A stretch of DNA of 64,000 nucleotides from Notospermus geniculatus (GCA_002633025.1 NMRB01000633.1:218581-282580), one strand, 5' to 3'. Shown: positions 22,701 to 33,951, numbered from the stretch's first letter. Notes: generated by a model not told the origin, from the sequence alone. Translations and numbers: made by a program.

Positions 22701-25700
22701 TTCATCCCTGGGGGAAAAATCTGATACAAATACAAATGGCTGAAATGACAGTTCCTTCTGGATGAACAATTATACATTTGATAGTAGGGAGGTTTAGAGT
22801 TGCCCTGGCACGAAGACTAGAACGAGGTGACTCTCTTTGCCGACTACGTCATCAAAGACTGTCTAGAATCTTGAGCTCGTTTACGTTGTCCGAGCATATC
22901 TAGCCCTCCCTATTTACTTACACAGCTCAGAATGTAAGTTATGAAAGGCACATTTGACCAACTTGACCGTTCTTCAATTGCATCGTTTCTGTGCTCGGCA
23001 TCGAAGTAGACGGGACTGCCACCTAGGAGTGGAGATTGAGAAAAATAATACGTAGTATGTATGCACTGACAGGTGGTGGGGTGGGGGTGTCCCCTTGAAA
23101 CAATCAAATTAAATTCGGTATTTATTTTTTGTGGCACCCTGTGACAATCACTCACCTGAGTTTTTTCTGAAAGTATCAAACGCACTCTTTCTTCTCTTAA
23201 TATCGCTTCCGTCAGATGAACCCACAATCTGACGTCTTGAAGCCTGAAAAGATAATGGTTCCCACTTTCTTCTACAGGAGAGTTTTTTTTGTTGGGCCAT
23301 CTTGTAAAATCTACACCGATTACCTTCTGAATTAGTGCTTTTTCTGTGTCTGTTTAGTGTGGTAGGCTACAAATACAAGACGTCTACACAGGTTCTTCAC
23401 TGACGTCACAACGGTCACGTGACTGCAAAGGATCGGCCATCTTGGCCGTCAAATGGCCGGCGATGACGTCAATACTGTCACGTCATGACATTTCGACGTC
23501 ACGATCTGTGTGTTGACGCTGTGTTCATGCCGTGACGTCGCTTGACGTTGTGACGGACAATATGGCGGCATCGTGTCGTCATGGAGATGTGACGTCACGT
23601 GAAGAACCTCTATTAATACCTTGACTTCAGGAATAGGGCTAAACTTGAGCGTCATTCTGGCAGACTTTCCCCCTCTCTTCATCGGTGTTGAACAAGTGGA
23701 ATGTTGACTGTGACCCGTATCTTCGACCTCATCATATTCTCTTGAAGGAAGAAGCTTCTTGCCAGACATCGTCTCGTTCACGATCGAGGCCACCGTAGAC
23801 TCGTGCACAACACTCACGTTACTTAGTTTTGATGGTCGACCCCTTTGTTGCGTGGTGTCGTCTGCTGTCCTTTCATTCTGCAAGTAACAACCGCCATGAC
23901 CGACAGAAACTGTTCGGAGTCAAGGGCTTGCACTCCCAGTTTCGTCGAAATTAGACCCTGATGAAATAGGTAACTGTAATTGTTAACTGTCAAAGGGCCA
24001 CGATATTGCCACTTTCACCGACAGCCGGCGCCACCGGCGGTGATTGCATTATTCTCCAAGGCAATGGCAATATCGTAGTTTGCCTTTCGCCCCAGTGTTG
24101 GAGAATGTATGATTACAATACAATGCATACGTGGATACTCTAGGAACGAGAGTTTCTCTACATGGGGCGAGGTTGATAAGCGGTAGTTCAACAATATTGT
24201 CAAAAGAGGTCTCCCTTAACGCGGGTATGTTTACGGCAGGGTAGGGAAGAAATACAGTGCCACTTTAAATGTAGCCTAAACATACCTCATTGTCCACGTC
24301 AAATACGACTGTCGATTGTTCCTCTTTAAGGCTTACGTCATCATCATCTAAAATAAGGGCCTCCTTGAAAGTGTCAGACTTGTTCAAAGGTGTCACCACG
24401 TTAACTGGTCGAGGGTTACCAGCGATAGCAGATTGTATTGGTGGTTGTAGGCCTATCCGGCAATCTGATAGGCTGGAATTCACCTGGTCGAGACATGATT
24501 GGCTGGTGTCCTCCAAATCGATGAGGCACGATTGGCTGGGTTTCTCTTGGTCGGGACGTGATTGGCTTGGCGTCACTTGGTCCAGATGTGAGTGTTCGGA
24601 TGTGGTGATCACCGATTTGACTGAAGTCGGATTCATGGAATCGCCTTGCTGTGGTGGAATCACGTTTGAGTATTCATCTCGGAGACCCTGAGGGCCCGTC
24701 TCCGTCGCTTCTGAATCCAGAATATTACCAACAGACTGTAACAATTTTATCGTAGTTTTACCCGTAATCGGAAGCGAGGCTCTTCGACTTTTGAAGGCAG
24801 CGCATTCTATCGGACAACTATGACGTTTTCCCTTGTCGGTTGGTTTGGTGACGTCATATTTACCAGAGGAGGCAGACCAGTTCAAAACAATATCATCAAC
24901 ACCAGGAAAATCCGGGCAGTTTGAAGGATCTTCAGAGCCAGGATTTTCCAGACATAACCCCGGCATTGATTTGCTCCGCCATTTCTTCAGCCTCCTGTCA
25001 TCCGGGTTGTTGTCGCCATGGTAACGACGCGTGACGTCCATGTCTTGGACTTGGTTGGTACCTGACATATCGTTGTTGTTTACATCTTGTTCTCTCACTA
25101 TAGAAGAATCCAAGGAGTCTCTTGCAAACGGGAACCCATCATGATTGATTTCAACATCCACATTGACTGTCGATGCTTCATGAACCTGGGGGTAGGGCCC
25201 CGAAATGTCCCCATTTTCAGTTTCAACCTCAGCGTCATTGCACCTGGACAATACAGTCGGGAACCCGTGATCTACGACCTCCTCTTGGTCCAGGAAGTGA
25301 GAATTCCAAATCGAGCATGTTTTTCTCTCCATCTCAAAAGATGAAGCAACACCTTCGAACTGCACACTGTGGACACTTTGCTTCCTGGTCTGACCTTGAC
25401 CTATTGACCTCCGCTTACCGTGGCCAACAAGTTCAAGGTTATAAGTTGAATCTATGAAAGTCATCTGGTTGGGCATCGAGCAGCCGCCAACCTGATTTCT
25501 CAGCGTCTCATCCTCTTCATCCATCTTCAGGCGCAGGTTCTTATCAACTCGCCGAGAAAGTCCTCCTTGCTCCGCATCGCCGGATTTGCTGCTTTCTGAT
25601 TGGTTAAGAAGTTTGTTGGTTGAATCCGATGTCATTTGTGAACGTTTACGTAAGAAAGAGAACCATTTTGTACTCGGGAGTAGGCCGGAGAAGGAGTGGG

Positions 25701-26888
25701 ACAGACCAATCTTGCCGACCTAGGAACAAGAGAGATAATCATGAGCGAGAAGTTGTTTTATTAACCATCTCTTCACATTTTAGAGACAAGAAGGGATGGT
25801 AGGACTGCTCTCGCGTGCACAATCATCGGACGTGTATCCTCTGTGTAATGTAAGGCTGACCCTAACCTTGACCCTTCCCTTTCGCCAATCATTCTACTCA
25901 TTAGTGACAGGTATTCTCTGATTGGTTGCGACGATTTCGTACTCGAATCTCGTCGAGTCACCTTGAAATCTGACCTTGACCCTATCACCTGCGACGAATA
26001 GGAGCAGTCAGCCGCGCGTATTGCCAAAAGATGGCAGCAAAGTTCTAGCGAACCAACACACAGGAAAATCCACGTGATTGGTGCTCGATCAAGAATGAAT
26101 GGGTCCGCTGTATGCATTGAATTGGGCAGTAGTGACACCTATTGGTCAACTCGCTGACAGCTCCTTTTGAAACAAGGAAGTTGATCTGCTCCCGAAGTTG
26201 ATCGGTTCCGATGGTTTGGTATCGGATTGAGGTTTAGGCACTTACCACAGAATTATAAGTGATTGTTTTATTCATGTTTGTGACTTCCTCATCTTCAACA
26301 AGGCCAAAGAATGCAGCAAATCGATGAAGAAGTGATTGTCGGCGTCGGTCAGGGTTCGAACCATCTAGGAAGGAATAGGTGGCACTACGACTCTGAAATA
26401 GATTGATAAAGGTTGTCACTATGGTAGCCTATAGCGTGGGGTTTTACGTGCGCCGTGGTCTCAAAATTCTCATGATTGATGTGCGTAAACTCTCCATGAA
26501 GGCTGGTCGTCCTCTGAACTGCTCCACCGCCATCAACGTCCGCTTTGAGTCTGGAAAGTTGCATTCATTCAGGGAGGAATAGATTGACCGTTTGCGTGAA
26601 CAGTGAATTGGAGCATGGCTGATGCATAGATAGGCCTACCTTGCCAAAGTCCACCATTTTACTCAGAGGATGATAACAACCACTGAATGCACAGTGAATG
26701 TACACCATTAATGTACATCATGTTTTAAAACCTGCCAAAACATAAAAACTTGCCGTACTCACAAATGACATCGAAATCCTCCCAGATGGTGAAATTTCGA
26801 ATCCTACTCCCGAGTCCCCCATCTCAGGGCTGGCAGTCTTGCTGGGGTGACCAGATGTCCCAGGACGTTGCAAACTTCTGTTTGCCAT
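19731..26888 (-). CDS. RHBDF1/2-like: Inactive rhomboid protein (iRhom, RHBDF family), 11 coding exons, complete
   Basis: Polytopic ER/Golgi membrane pseudoprotease; family members control trafficking of ADAM17 and EGF-family ligands. Exons: 26888-26763, 26392-26246, 25719-24286, 23877-23620, 23243-23156, 23022-22922, 22366-22195, 22091-21933, 21567-21386, 21126-20893, 20186-19731. All junctions are GT/AG and phases agree, giving 1118 residues from ATG 26888 to TGA 19733-19731. Residues 1-705 are a long polar cytoplasmic arm. TM1 spans the exon 6/7 join (VPFITYILSC then LHILAFAVYIC). The luminal iRhom homology domain has NPWFGPS, APCIRED, GCCEV, LPCCVGIQGKC and HCSQVNC. The rhomboid core follows, and the end CLPFTSDYC fits the family. 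The catalytic GxSG site reads GGTA (980-983), so serine is absent, but the family's usual proline is absent too. His remains in TM6 (NYQHVGGYWSG). Human paralogues are near 850 residues; the surplus is in the N-terminal arm. Confidence 0.9.
20257..20673. mobile_element. MITE-like element with TTTAAAGYGCCACTGTAT ends in iRhom intron 10
   Basis: TTTAAAGCGCCACTGTAT near 20256 has an inverse ATACAGTGGCACTTTAA near 20655-20672. A single end of the same type, ATACAGTGCCACTTTAAA, lies at 24253-24270 in intron 3. Confidence 0.55.
20707..20862. mobile_element. CRE-rich MITE copy in iRhom intron 10
   Basis: Ends AGAGGAAGTGCAG on the left and ACGTGAAGTTCCTCT on the right, with TGACGTCA octamers inside. 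It stops about 25 bp from the exon 10 donor (20892). Confidence 0.65.
22500..22740 (+). repeat. tRNA-derived SINE copy S1 (5' part degraded)
   Basis: Contains a good B-box GGTTCGAATCCCGGG near 22514, then a body shared with 44655-44915 (CTTGTACCTTTGCAAGGGCA, AAAGACCCCATCCAAGTGAG, GAGATGGCCTCTTC) and an ATACAAATACAAAT tail. It lies in iRhom intron 6. Confidence 0.7.
22784..22912. mobile_element. Fold-back MITE, TAGGGAGGTT ends, at iRhom exon 6 donor
   Basis: TAGGGAGGTTTAGAGTTGC at 22784 partly mirrors AGCATATCTAGCCCTCCCTA ending at 22912. The exon 6 donor GTAAGT is at 22921-22916, so the element begins three bases after it. Confidence 0.65.
23389..23612. mobile_element. CRE-rich MITE copy at the iRhom exon 4 donor
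   Basis: CAGGTTCTTCACTGACGTCA on the left mirrors TGACGTCACGTGAAGAACCT on the right. The exon 4 donor (GTATTAATAG, from 23619) runs straight into the element, leaving about six intronic bases between them. Confidence 0.8.
26011..26166. repeat. Dispersed repeat, copy 1 (ATTGCCAAAAGATGGCAGCA)
   Basis: Shares ATTGCCAAAAGATGGCAGCA, CATTGAATTGGG and AGTGACACCTATTGG with 41757-42031, which is longer in the middle. It lies in iRhom intron 2 upstream of exon 3. Confidence 0.65.
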
Positions 26889-27339
26889 GATAGTGTCCGG
26901 CTGTTTGTTGATCGGTCAGCGACACACTGGTGTACTGTGGACCCGTGTGACCTCAGTTGGGTGGAACGAAGGATTAAATAAAGCAGAAGGAGTACGTCTT
27001 CGAAATCCTAAACAACTTCTAGTAATGAAATTGACATGACCATGTCCATATCATTAATCTATAGAATCAGTGTATTAATCAAATGTTTCAATGTTTAGGT
27101 TTGTCATTGTGTCGTAGTATGTCATGTGGTCAGGCCGGTGTAACATTTGGCAGTGTTCCCATGTCTCAGTGTTTTCATTTTAGACAACTAGACAGACCTT
27201 GACTTTACAACAATGGAAATATGCCTATGCCACTGTTGTTGTGGTGGGCACTGTGTTTCCCACACAGTGAGAAACACCAGCCCTTTTTACACGAGTCGGT
27301 TCGGGAGTCTCCCACCAAAGTGTTTCCGAAGGAATCATT

Positions 27340-27600
27340 GTTGAATGTGGTGAGGTCGTCCCTGAGGTCCTTCATTCTTTGACTGAAAAGGAAGCTTGAA
27401 GTTAGTTCCTATGCCTTGGCATAGGTGGCACTGAACTTCAGCCCATCAGGATGATGTTGTGCAATCATTTTTGTTGAGTGGTGAGGTCGTCCCCTGAGGT
27501 CCTTGGTTCTTTGATACAAAAAGAAGTTCGAAGTTAGTTTCTATGGCTTGGCGTAGGTGGCGCTGAACTTCAATCCATGGATGATTTTGTGCAACAATCC
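27340..27600. repeat. Two-copy direct repeat, about 125 bp unit
   Basis: GTGGTGAGGTCGTCCCTGAG is followed by GAAGTTAGTTCCTATG and GGTGGCACTGAACTTCA in copy 1. The same order recurs with small changes in copy 2 starting near 27479. No coding meaning is apparent. Confidence 0.7.
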
Positions 27601-28173
27601 CAGGCATCTCCGAGGTCTCTCGATTCTTACGTGGTGTAGGATAGGTTGGGGTTTTAGGATTCCAGCTCCTAAGACAAAAGATAAAGAGCCGAGTTAAAGG
27701 CCTAGATACACCGTTCAATATTATTGCACAAAATGGGGCTGAAAATGGCTGTCATGTACTTCTGGCATGATGGATAGAAGGAAGATTGGCAATAATATTG
27801 CCCATTTTGATCCTCATATTGTGCAATAATATTGCACGTGTATGGGCGGGTTAAATGCCAGATAAGGCAGATTTCTTCAGGAACAATTCTCAGCTGCCAT
27901 CACAATTGACGTCACACTCATCCCAAAAAATCTCAGCCGCATATCTAGAAACAATCAAACGTGAAGTAATGAAAATCTCGAACCTCGCAGATGATGCTGT
28001 TAAATCGATATTAATCAACTGTTATCAAGTTTGATCTTAATTAACAGTTTGCTGGAACAATAGATTTGTAGCGTCGGAAGATAATGGAGATGACTTTTGA
28101 CTCGTTTTATTGACTTCCAAAAGTGTTAATTGTGGGCGAATTAAGGAAAAGGAATTGGAGACTTTACTGCCGT

Positions 28174-28334
28174 TAGAGGTCACCACTAGTTAGCGGTCGA
28201 GAACGTCACGAAATTTGACGTCACAGAGGAGAAGTGCGCGCCACAACGTCATCGATAATGACGTGAAGCCATGGCGTACGTGTCTGACGTCAATTTTTGT
28301 GACGTTCTAGGACCGCTAACAGACGGCCTCTAAG
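28174..28334. mobile_element. Fold-back MITE (AACGTCACRAAAWTTGACGTCA arms)
   Basis: GTTAGAGG..TTAGCGGTCGAGAACGTCAC on the left mirrors GTGACGTTCTAGGACCGCTAAC..CCTCTAA on the right. It abuts the next CRE-rich MITE directly. Confidence 0.65.
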
Positions 28335-28560
28335 AGGTTCTTCATGTGACGTCACATTTCCATGACGACACGATGCCGCCATATTGGCCGTCAAAATGTC
28401 AACCGACATCACGGTATGAACACAGCGTTCAACACACAAACAGATCGTGACTTGAAAATGTCATGACGTGACAGTTCTGACGTCATCTCCGGCCATTTGA
28501 CGGCAACATGGCCGATTCTTTGCAGTGGCGTGACCGTTGTGACGTCACTGATGCATGGTG
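28332..28560. mobile_element. CRE-rich MITE copy, right end eroded
   Basis: Starts AGAGGTTCTTCATGTGACGTCA and continues with the family interior (CGCCATATTGGCCGTCAAAA, ACAGTTCTGACGTCATC). It fades after GTGACGTCACTGA near 28550 without the AGAACCT end. Confidence 0.65.
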
Positions 28561-30158
28561 CGTCAATGTCCGCCAACAGTACTGATCAACCCTATCTTTC
28601 TTGTCTCTTCTCGTCGAAGATGTTTTTAGCCCCTCACACCCAAGTAAACCACAGACGGTAAATCCCATTGCAGCAGGGTTCACCGAAGCATGAATAAATT
28701 TCACCCTCAATTTGTATTCCCGATTATTTTACTTATTGAAAGCCAGTCTCCTGAATGCAGCAATTTGGAGAAATTGATCCGCAGACCTTTATAGGTATTG
28801 ATTGATCTGATGCTCAATGCAGTTTGGAACACGATCGATTTGTCTTGTGCTGTTGGCAAAACTCTTCAAGAAATTCAAAGTCGGGGTACGATATACAGGG
28901 TGTCACATAGGATTTATACGATCTTCTTAAAGTTAAAGTTAAAAGTTTGGGTTTACAGTCTGATATCAAAAACAGTAGAGGTGTCATTATACTTTTAACC
29001 CCAGTCTATCCTGAAACCTTTCAGTAGAACTCTGATGAGCTGCTCATTCAGCGCTACAATCTGATCATTTCCGACCGGTACCCATTTATTCACCTGGGTG
29101 GAGAGAGGCCAGTAAGGCAAAGAGACAAAGTCTCAACGCCACAGTGGGATTCGAACCAGGTGTGACAGGAATCAGCGTCCTAGGAATGCAAGTCCACGCT
29201 GAACAATAAGACCGGACTTTGGTTCCTGGGGGACTTGGATTTCTTTCACACCTGTACCCTCTGACCGCTAGTCGGAGACACGAATCACTACACAACCATG
29301 GCTTCCGATCCTGTCACCATTTTCCAATTCCTTTGAACTCACAGTCAGGGAGAAAATGGAAAACGCGGCCACTCTTGCACCAGAACAGCAACATCGCCTT
29401 CAGCTCCTCAGTGGGTCTCTCTTAGTGGAATTCTGAGATGGAAATTTCATATTGCATTGCCACCCTACAGAGGCATGGACCAAAAGATGGACCGTTGCCA
29501 CCAAACCATTGACGAGAAGACCTGATCAAAGTAGATTCTGAGTTCAGTTGATCAAAATTGAGGTGGTCAAAGGTTAAATAGTTATTAAATACCCAAAATT
29601 CCAGGGAGGAATTTGTAATCCCAGGGGTCCTGGTTTCATTATCTATGGACAAGACAATTAAAGATGAACGCGTGATGCGTGACTCGATGACAGAAAGAAA
29701 TCATTTTGAAAGCGTCAAGTTTCTCCCAGAAATCCCTGGTGAAGAAACGGAATTCTCAGTAATTATTACTCTGTGGAGAACAATAAGGTTTTTAGATGGA
29801 ATACCGTCACTTGAAACTGATCAGATTATTATAATAATTGGTGGGAAGTCTTCCAGGGGAAGTAGCTTTTGTTGTCAGGCGAGTTCTGGATGAGAAACGG
29901 ATGATAATCCATTAAAAACTGATACATTATCGGCATCGAGCAGTCGATTTCGCTCTTCGATGATAACTGGATAAAGATTATCTTTCTTCAAATCCTCTTC
30001 GTCGGGTTTCATTGAGAATCTTCCTTTTTGACAAAATCTTTTTTATCCGTCTGAATGAGTTTCATTACATCTTGTCCAAAGATGGTAAACTTCCTTTATC
30101 TGCTCGTTCCGTGTGAACGAAGGGTTAAATGATGTATTTTTCCGAACACGAGGCCTAT
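28560..30158. other. No supportable gene; one tRNA-like B-box
   Basis: The minus strand near 29161-29151 reads TGGTTCGAATCCC, an RNA polymerase III B-box match, but no cloverleaf or A-box can be built around it. It is probably a decayed SINE. The rest is short ORFs without motifs. Confidence 0.4.
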
Positions 30159-30227
30159 AGAGGTTCTTCACTGACGTCACTACGGTCACGTGACTGCAAA
30201 GAATCGGCCGCCATATTGACCGTCAAA
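30159..30227. mobile_element. CRE-rich MITE fragment
   Basis: TATAGAGGTTCTTCACTGAC and the following GGTCACGTGACTGCAAAGAA match one end of the family. It breaks off after TGACCGTCAAA. Confidence 0.65.
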
Positions 30228-30765
30228 TCTTGGTATCTTGGTGTAGCACCGGAAGTGATGTTGTTAAGGTTGAGGAAGAGCAGAAAATCCAGCTTTCTTC
30301 AAGAGAATGGTTCTGACAGGGAATCGAACCCGCAACCTGAGAGATATCAGGCAATGATGGAATTTACAGCACTATTATGACAGCAACGAGCAAACATCAG
30401 CTGACCCTCTGACACAGTGTCAGTATTTTTCCATTGAATAATCATGGTAACATCCTCGGATGTCGCAGCCAGTCCAGGCCATCGCTGTCCGAGCAGAAAC
30501 TCAACCCTCCAGCTGGCTCTTGCCGGAGAAATACCCGATTATCGACCAGAAATCGAAGTGGCCAATTTATTATGAAAAGACCACTTACAAGTGAAATACG
30601 ACCTCTCTATCGACATAAACAGCAATAAGCATCTTTAAGGGCGCTTAGCTTGTAATCTGATCTTTATTTTCTAGCCTGGAATCCTGCCTAAGACCAGTAT
30701 TTTGTGTTATTCGTCGATACGGAGATCTCTAAATCTGGGAGCGCAGTGGTAGCCGACGAAATCCC

Positions 30766-30933
30766 GCTGTAACGTTTTTCACTGTGGCCAGTGTGACGTT
30801 ATAATAGATTGACGGAATATGGCGCGACTTGACAATGAGCGACACGCAGAGAAACAGTGAAACAATGTTTCCCATTGTTTTCCAAAAAATGGGAGTCACA
30901 CAGAAAAATGGCCACACTGAAAAACATTACACC
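30766..30933. mobile_element. MITE with GGTGTAACGTTTTTCAGTG-type ends
   Basis: CTGTAACGTTTTTCACTGTG at the left mirrors CACACTGAAAAACATTACACC at the right. The body matches the uninterrupted parts of 16698-17053 (GACGGAATA, AGAGAAACAG, GAGTCACACAG). More GGTGTAAC/GTTACACC ends follow at 30943-31130. Confidence 0.75.
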
Positions 30934-31279
30934 TTACAAACGTTACACCGATTCCCACTGGAGTCGGTGTAACGTTTTTGAATGTTCCCCATGTTTGAGC
31001 TTTCCTCTACTACGACTTGACGATAGGGAACGTATAGAGAAACCTGTTGATCTATCTGCCAGCGTTTCCCAAACAGTAAAGGGAAACACTGACACACGGA
31101 TACATGGCAGATGTTACACCGGTTTTTATTTTCCAACGAAGGATAAGGATATATATGACCCTCCACCACAAAACCATTCGGAAGTCGCACGGGAAATGAA
31201 CCAAAACATACTAGATGATCCCAGGAAACAACGAAAGAAAAGGAATCACTCAGACTTCACAATAGACAGACAATTCTGA

Positions 31280-32045
31280 AATTGATAGACATTTCATTCC
31301 CAACTTGCCAACTTCGGAGCGACTTCCGTCTGGTTTTGTGGTGGAGGGTCGCATATGGCTGTAGAAACCTTGGCCATTTGAATATAACCTTATGCTATTG
31401 CAAGTAACTCCGACTTGCATTCGTAAGACTACCTTTTGCCGCAGTCATCACAGTACCGTACCATACTTCCTAGAAATGCCCAGTTTAAACGCTCCAACCA
31501 ATCCCAAGAAGCCAATCTGATGGCACATCGAACACCACCATTTCATTACCAGAATAGTAATCCAATCAGACACAACACGACCTTTTAGTAAATCAAATTT
31601 ATGTCCTTACCATTGGCTGTTTATCTGTATACATCATTACCATTGGCTATTCATTTGTATACTTCATTACCATTGGCTATTAAGTTTGAGTCCTCATATC
31701 TTGAGGTTATTTCTTATTAACGACCCAAAGGCTGAATTTGATCGAAGCCCTTTTAATTTTTCCAGGGGGTTGTTGATTGTCCGATTCTGTCAAGAAATGA
31801 GAAGAGTATATTGTATTTTAACTCCTTTTTGGAGGTAAATACGAAATAAAAATCACTAAAATCACTCTTTGACATAAATTAAGACCTAATACTTCATCTC
31901 GGCTTCGTCTATAAAATAATCATGCTGCGATATTGCCGTTCTTTGAAATAACTTGAATTGCCTCCCATTTTGAAAATGCGTCTCAATCGCTTGCGAATCA
32001 AACTTGTAGCCGTAGATCTCTTTCGATCTAAAACTCAGCCGTAGC
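31280..32045. other. No supportable gene; short ATTACCATTGGCTATT repeats
   Basis: Three near-identical TCATTACCATTGGCTATT units lie at 31600-31680. Nothing else is recognisable. Confidence 0.45.
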
Positions 32046-32486
32046 ACAGAACCATCCAATCATCATCGTGTTCGTGTGGGCCTTGGCAGAACCGTCCAAT
32101 CACCAACCTGCATTCAGGTGGACCTTGGCAGATCCATCCAATCATCATACTGCTTTTATCTGGACATTAATTGGCAGACCCATCCAATCGTCATGCTGCT
32201 TTCATCTGGACGCTTAACAAAACCATCCAATGATCATCGTACTTTCATTTGGACATTTGGCAGATCCATCCAATCATCATCGTGCTTTCATTCATGTGAC
32301 CCATTGGCAGAACCATCCAATCATCAATCTGCTTTCAGGTGGACCTTGGCAGAACCACCCAATCATCATTCTGGTTTCATCTGGATATTTGGCAGATCCA
32401 TCCAATCATCATCGTACTTTCATGCTAACCATTGGCAGAACTATCCAATCAGCATCCTTCTTTTATCTGGCCACTTGATGATTAGA
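32046..32486. repeat. Degenerate minisatellite, CCATCCAATCATCAT core, running into an N gap
   Basis: About nine units of (GGCAGAAC)CATCCAATCATCATNNTGCTTTCATCTGGA of roughly 36-57 bp. The array is cut by the gap at 32487, so its full length is unknown. The open frames through it arise from the repeat. Confidence 0.8.
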
Positions 32487-33248
32487 NNNNNNNNNNNNNN
32501 NNNNNNNNNNNNNNNNNNNNNNNNNNNNNNNNNNNNNNNNNNNNNNNNNNNNNNNNNNNNNNNNNNNNNNNNNNNNNNNNNNNNNNNNNNNNNNNNNNNN
32601 NNNNNNNNNNNNNNNNNNNNNNNNNNNNNNNNNNNNNNNNNNNNNNNNNNNNNNNNNNNNNNNNNNNNNNNNNNNNNNNNNNNNNNNNNNNNNNNNNNNN
32701 NNNNNNNNNNNNNNNNNNNNNNNNNNNNNNNNNNNNNNNNNNNNNNNNNNNNNNNNNNNNNNNNNNNNNNNNNNNNNNNNNNNNNNNNNNNNNNNNNNNN
32801 NNNNNNNNNNNNNNNNNNNNNNNNNNNNNNNNNNNNNNNNNNNNNNNNNNNNNNNNNNNNNNNNNNNNNNNNNNNNNNNNNNNNNNNNNNNNNNNNNNNN
32901 NNNNNNNNNNNNNNNNNNNNNNNNNNNNNNNNNNNNNNNNNNNNNNNNNNNNNNNNNNNNNNNNNNNNNNNNNNNNNNNNNNNNNNNNNNNNNNNNNNNN
33001 NNNNNNNNNNNNNNNNNNNNNNNNNNNNNNNNNNNNNNNNNNNNNNNNNNNNNNNNNNNNNNNNNNNNNNNNNNNNNNNNNNNNNNNNNNNNNNNNNNNN
33101 NNNNNNNNNNNNNNNNNNNNNNNNNNNNNNNNNNNNNNNNNNNNNNNNNNNNNNNNNNNNNNNNNNNNNNNNNNNNNNNNNNNNNNNNNNNNNNNNNNNN
33201 NNNNNNNNNNNNNNNNNNNNNNNNNNNNNNNNNNNNNNNNNNNNNNNN
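32487..33248. other. Assembly gap (762 N)
   Basis: Unknown bases between a minisatellite and a MITE. Reading frames across it are meaningless. Confidence 0.99.
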
Positions 33249-33499
33249 TAAAGCATGGCGCACACGAGCGACTAAAATGGGGGCGACTACCGATGCGACT
33301 ACTAGGTCGCATGCGATAATTACCTTTGAGGTCGATCAGTGATGTCATCCGCGACATCACTCATCTCCCAGTGAAGCATTTGTCGCAAACGAGTCAAAAA
33401 AAACTAAAAAAACTAAAAATATGTTCAGTCGCTCCTGTAGTCGGAAGGCTAGTCGCCTAGAAAATCGCTCAAAAAATCGCTCGTGTGCGCCATGCTTTA
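33249..33499. mobile_element. MITE with perfect TAAAGCATGGCGCACACGAGCGA ends
   Basis: TAAAGCATGGCGCACACGAG at 33249 mirrors CTCGTGTGCGCCATGCTTTA ending at 33499 perfectly, and TCGC/GCGA blocks pair inside. It is 251 bp. Confidence 0.85.
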
Positions 33500-33554
33500 G
33501 ACTCCAAATTTTACAAGCCTGCTGGTGGCGTCAAGGTTCACGTAGTGAGGTTAA

Positions 33555-33686
33555 TAGGGAGTTTTCGCAAAGCCCCCGAAACGCCAACGCGAACGCCAAA
33601 CCCATTGTTCGGTGCCACGAAGAGAGCATCGAACAAAAGGATAGATGTTCGCGTTGGCGTTTCGGGGGCTTTGCGAAAACTCTCTA
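33555..33686. mobile_element. Fold-back MITE, TAGGGAGTTTTCGCAAAG ends
   Basis: TAGGGAGTTTTCGCAAAGCC..GAAACGCCAACGCGAAC mirrors GTTCGCGTTGGCGTTTC..GGCTTTGCGAAAACTCTCTA. The loop has CCATTGTTCGGTGCCACG. Further copies at 35777-35908 and 35907-36024. Confidence 0.85.
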
Positions 33687-33843
33687 TTGTCGAAAACATA
33701 CTGCAATTGAGGGGCATGGGGCACTTCATGTACCATTTTAGAAATTCTGAAACTCCCCATACCCGGCGAGGCCCTAACGATAGTTCATTGCTTTGCCACC
33801 AGAGAAGTATGGCACTACTCGTAGAATCCAGGCATCCAATATA

Positions 33844-33933
33844 GAGCACAAAAAACGACACACAAAATGATAGTAAAAGTAAAGTCGTCTCCGAATTTTG
33901 CAAATTTTCGACCCCAACCGGGGTCTTCCTCAG
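33844..33933 (-). repeat. Dispersed repeat copy R3 with hammerhead-like core
   Basis: Minus strand: CTGAGGA, an extra A, stem GACCCC-GGTT-GGGGTC, GAAAATTTGCAAAATTC hairpin, then GGAGACGACTTTAC. The plus side starts GAGCACAAAAAACGACACAC. Confidence 0.7.
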
Positions 33934-33951
33934 GCAGTTTCTATCTACATG

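Noticed and set aside
29140-29210. Possible tRNA gene (TGGTTCGAATCCC on minus strand)
   Set aside because: Only the B-box is convincing; no acceptor stem or A-box could be paired, so it is more likely SINE debris.
30300-30345. Possible tRNA-like sequence (minus strand GGGTTCGATTCCC)
   Set aside because: Isolated B-box match without a cloverleaf.
32046-32486. Possible CRISPR-like array
   Set aside because: Units are continuous and degenerate with no unique spacers, in a eukaryotic contig; it is a minisatellite.
32076-33360. Long open frames of 266-391 codons
   Set aside because: They consist mostly of N; the real part is the CATCCAATCATCAT minisatellite.
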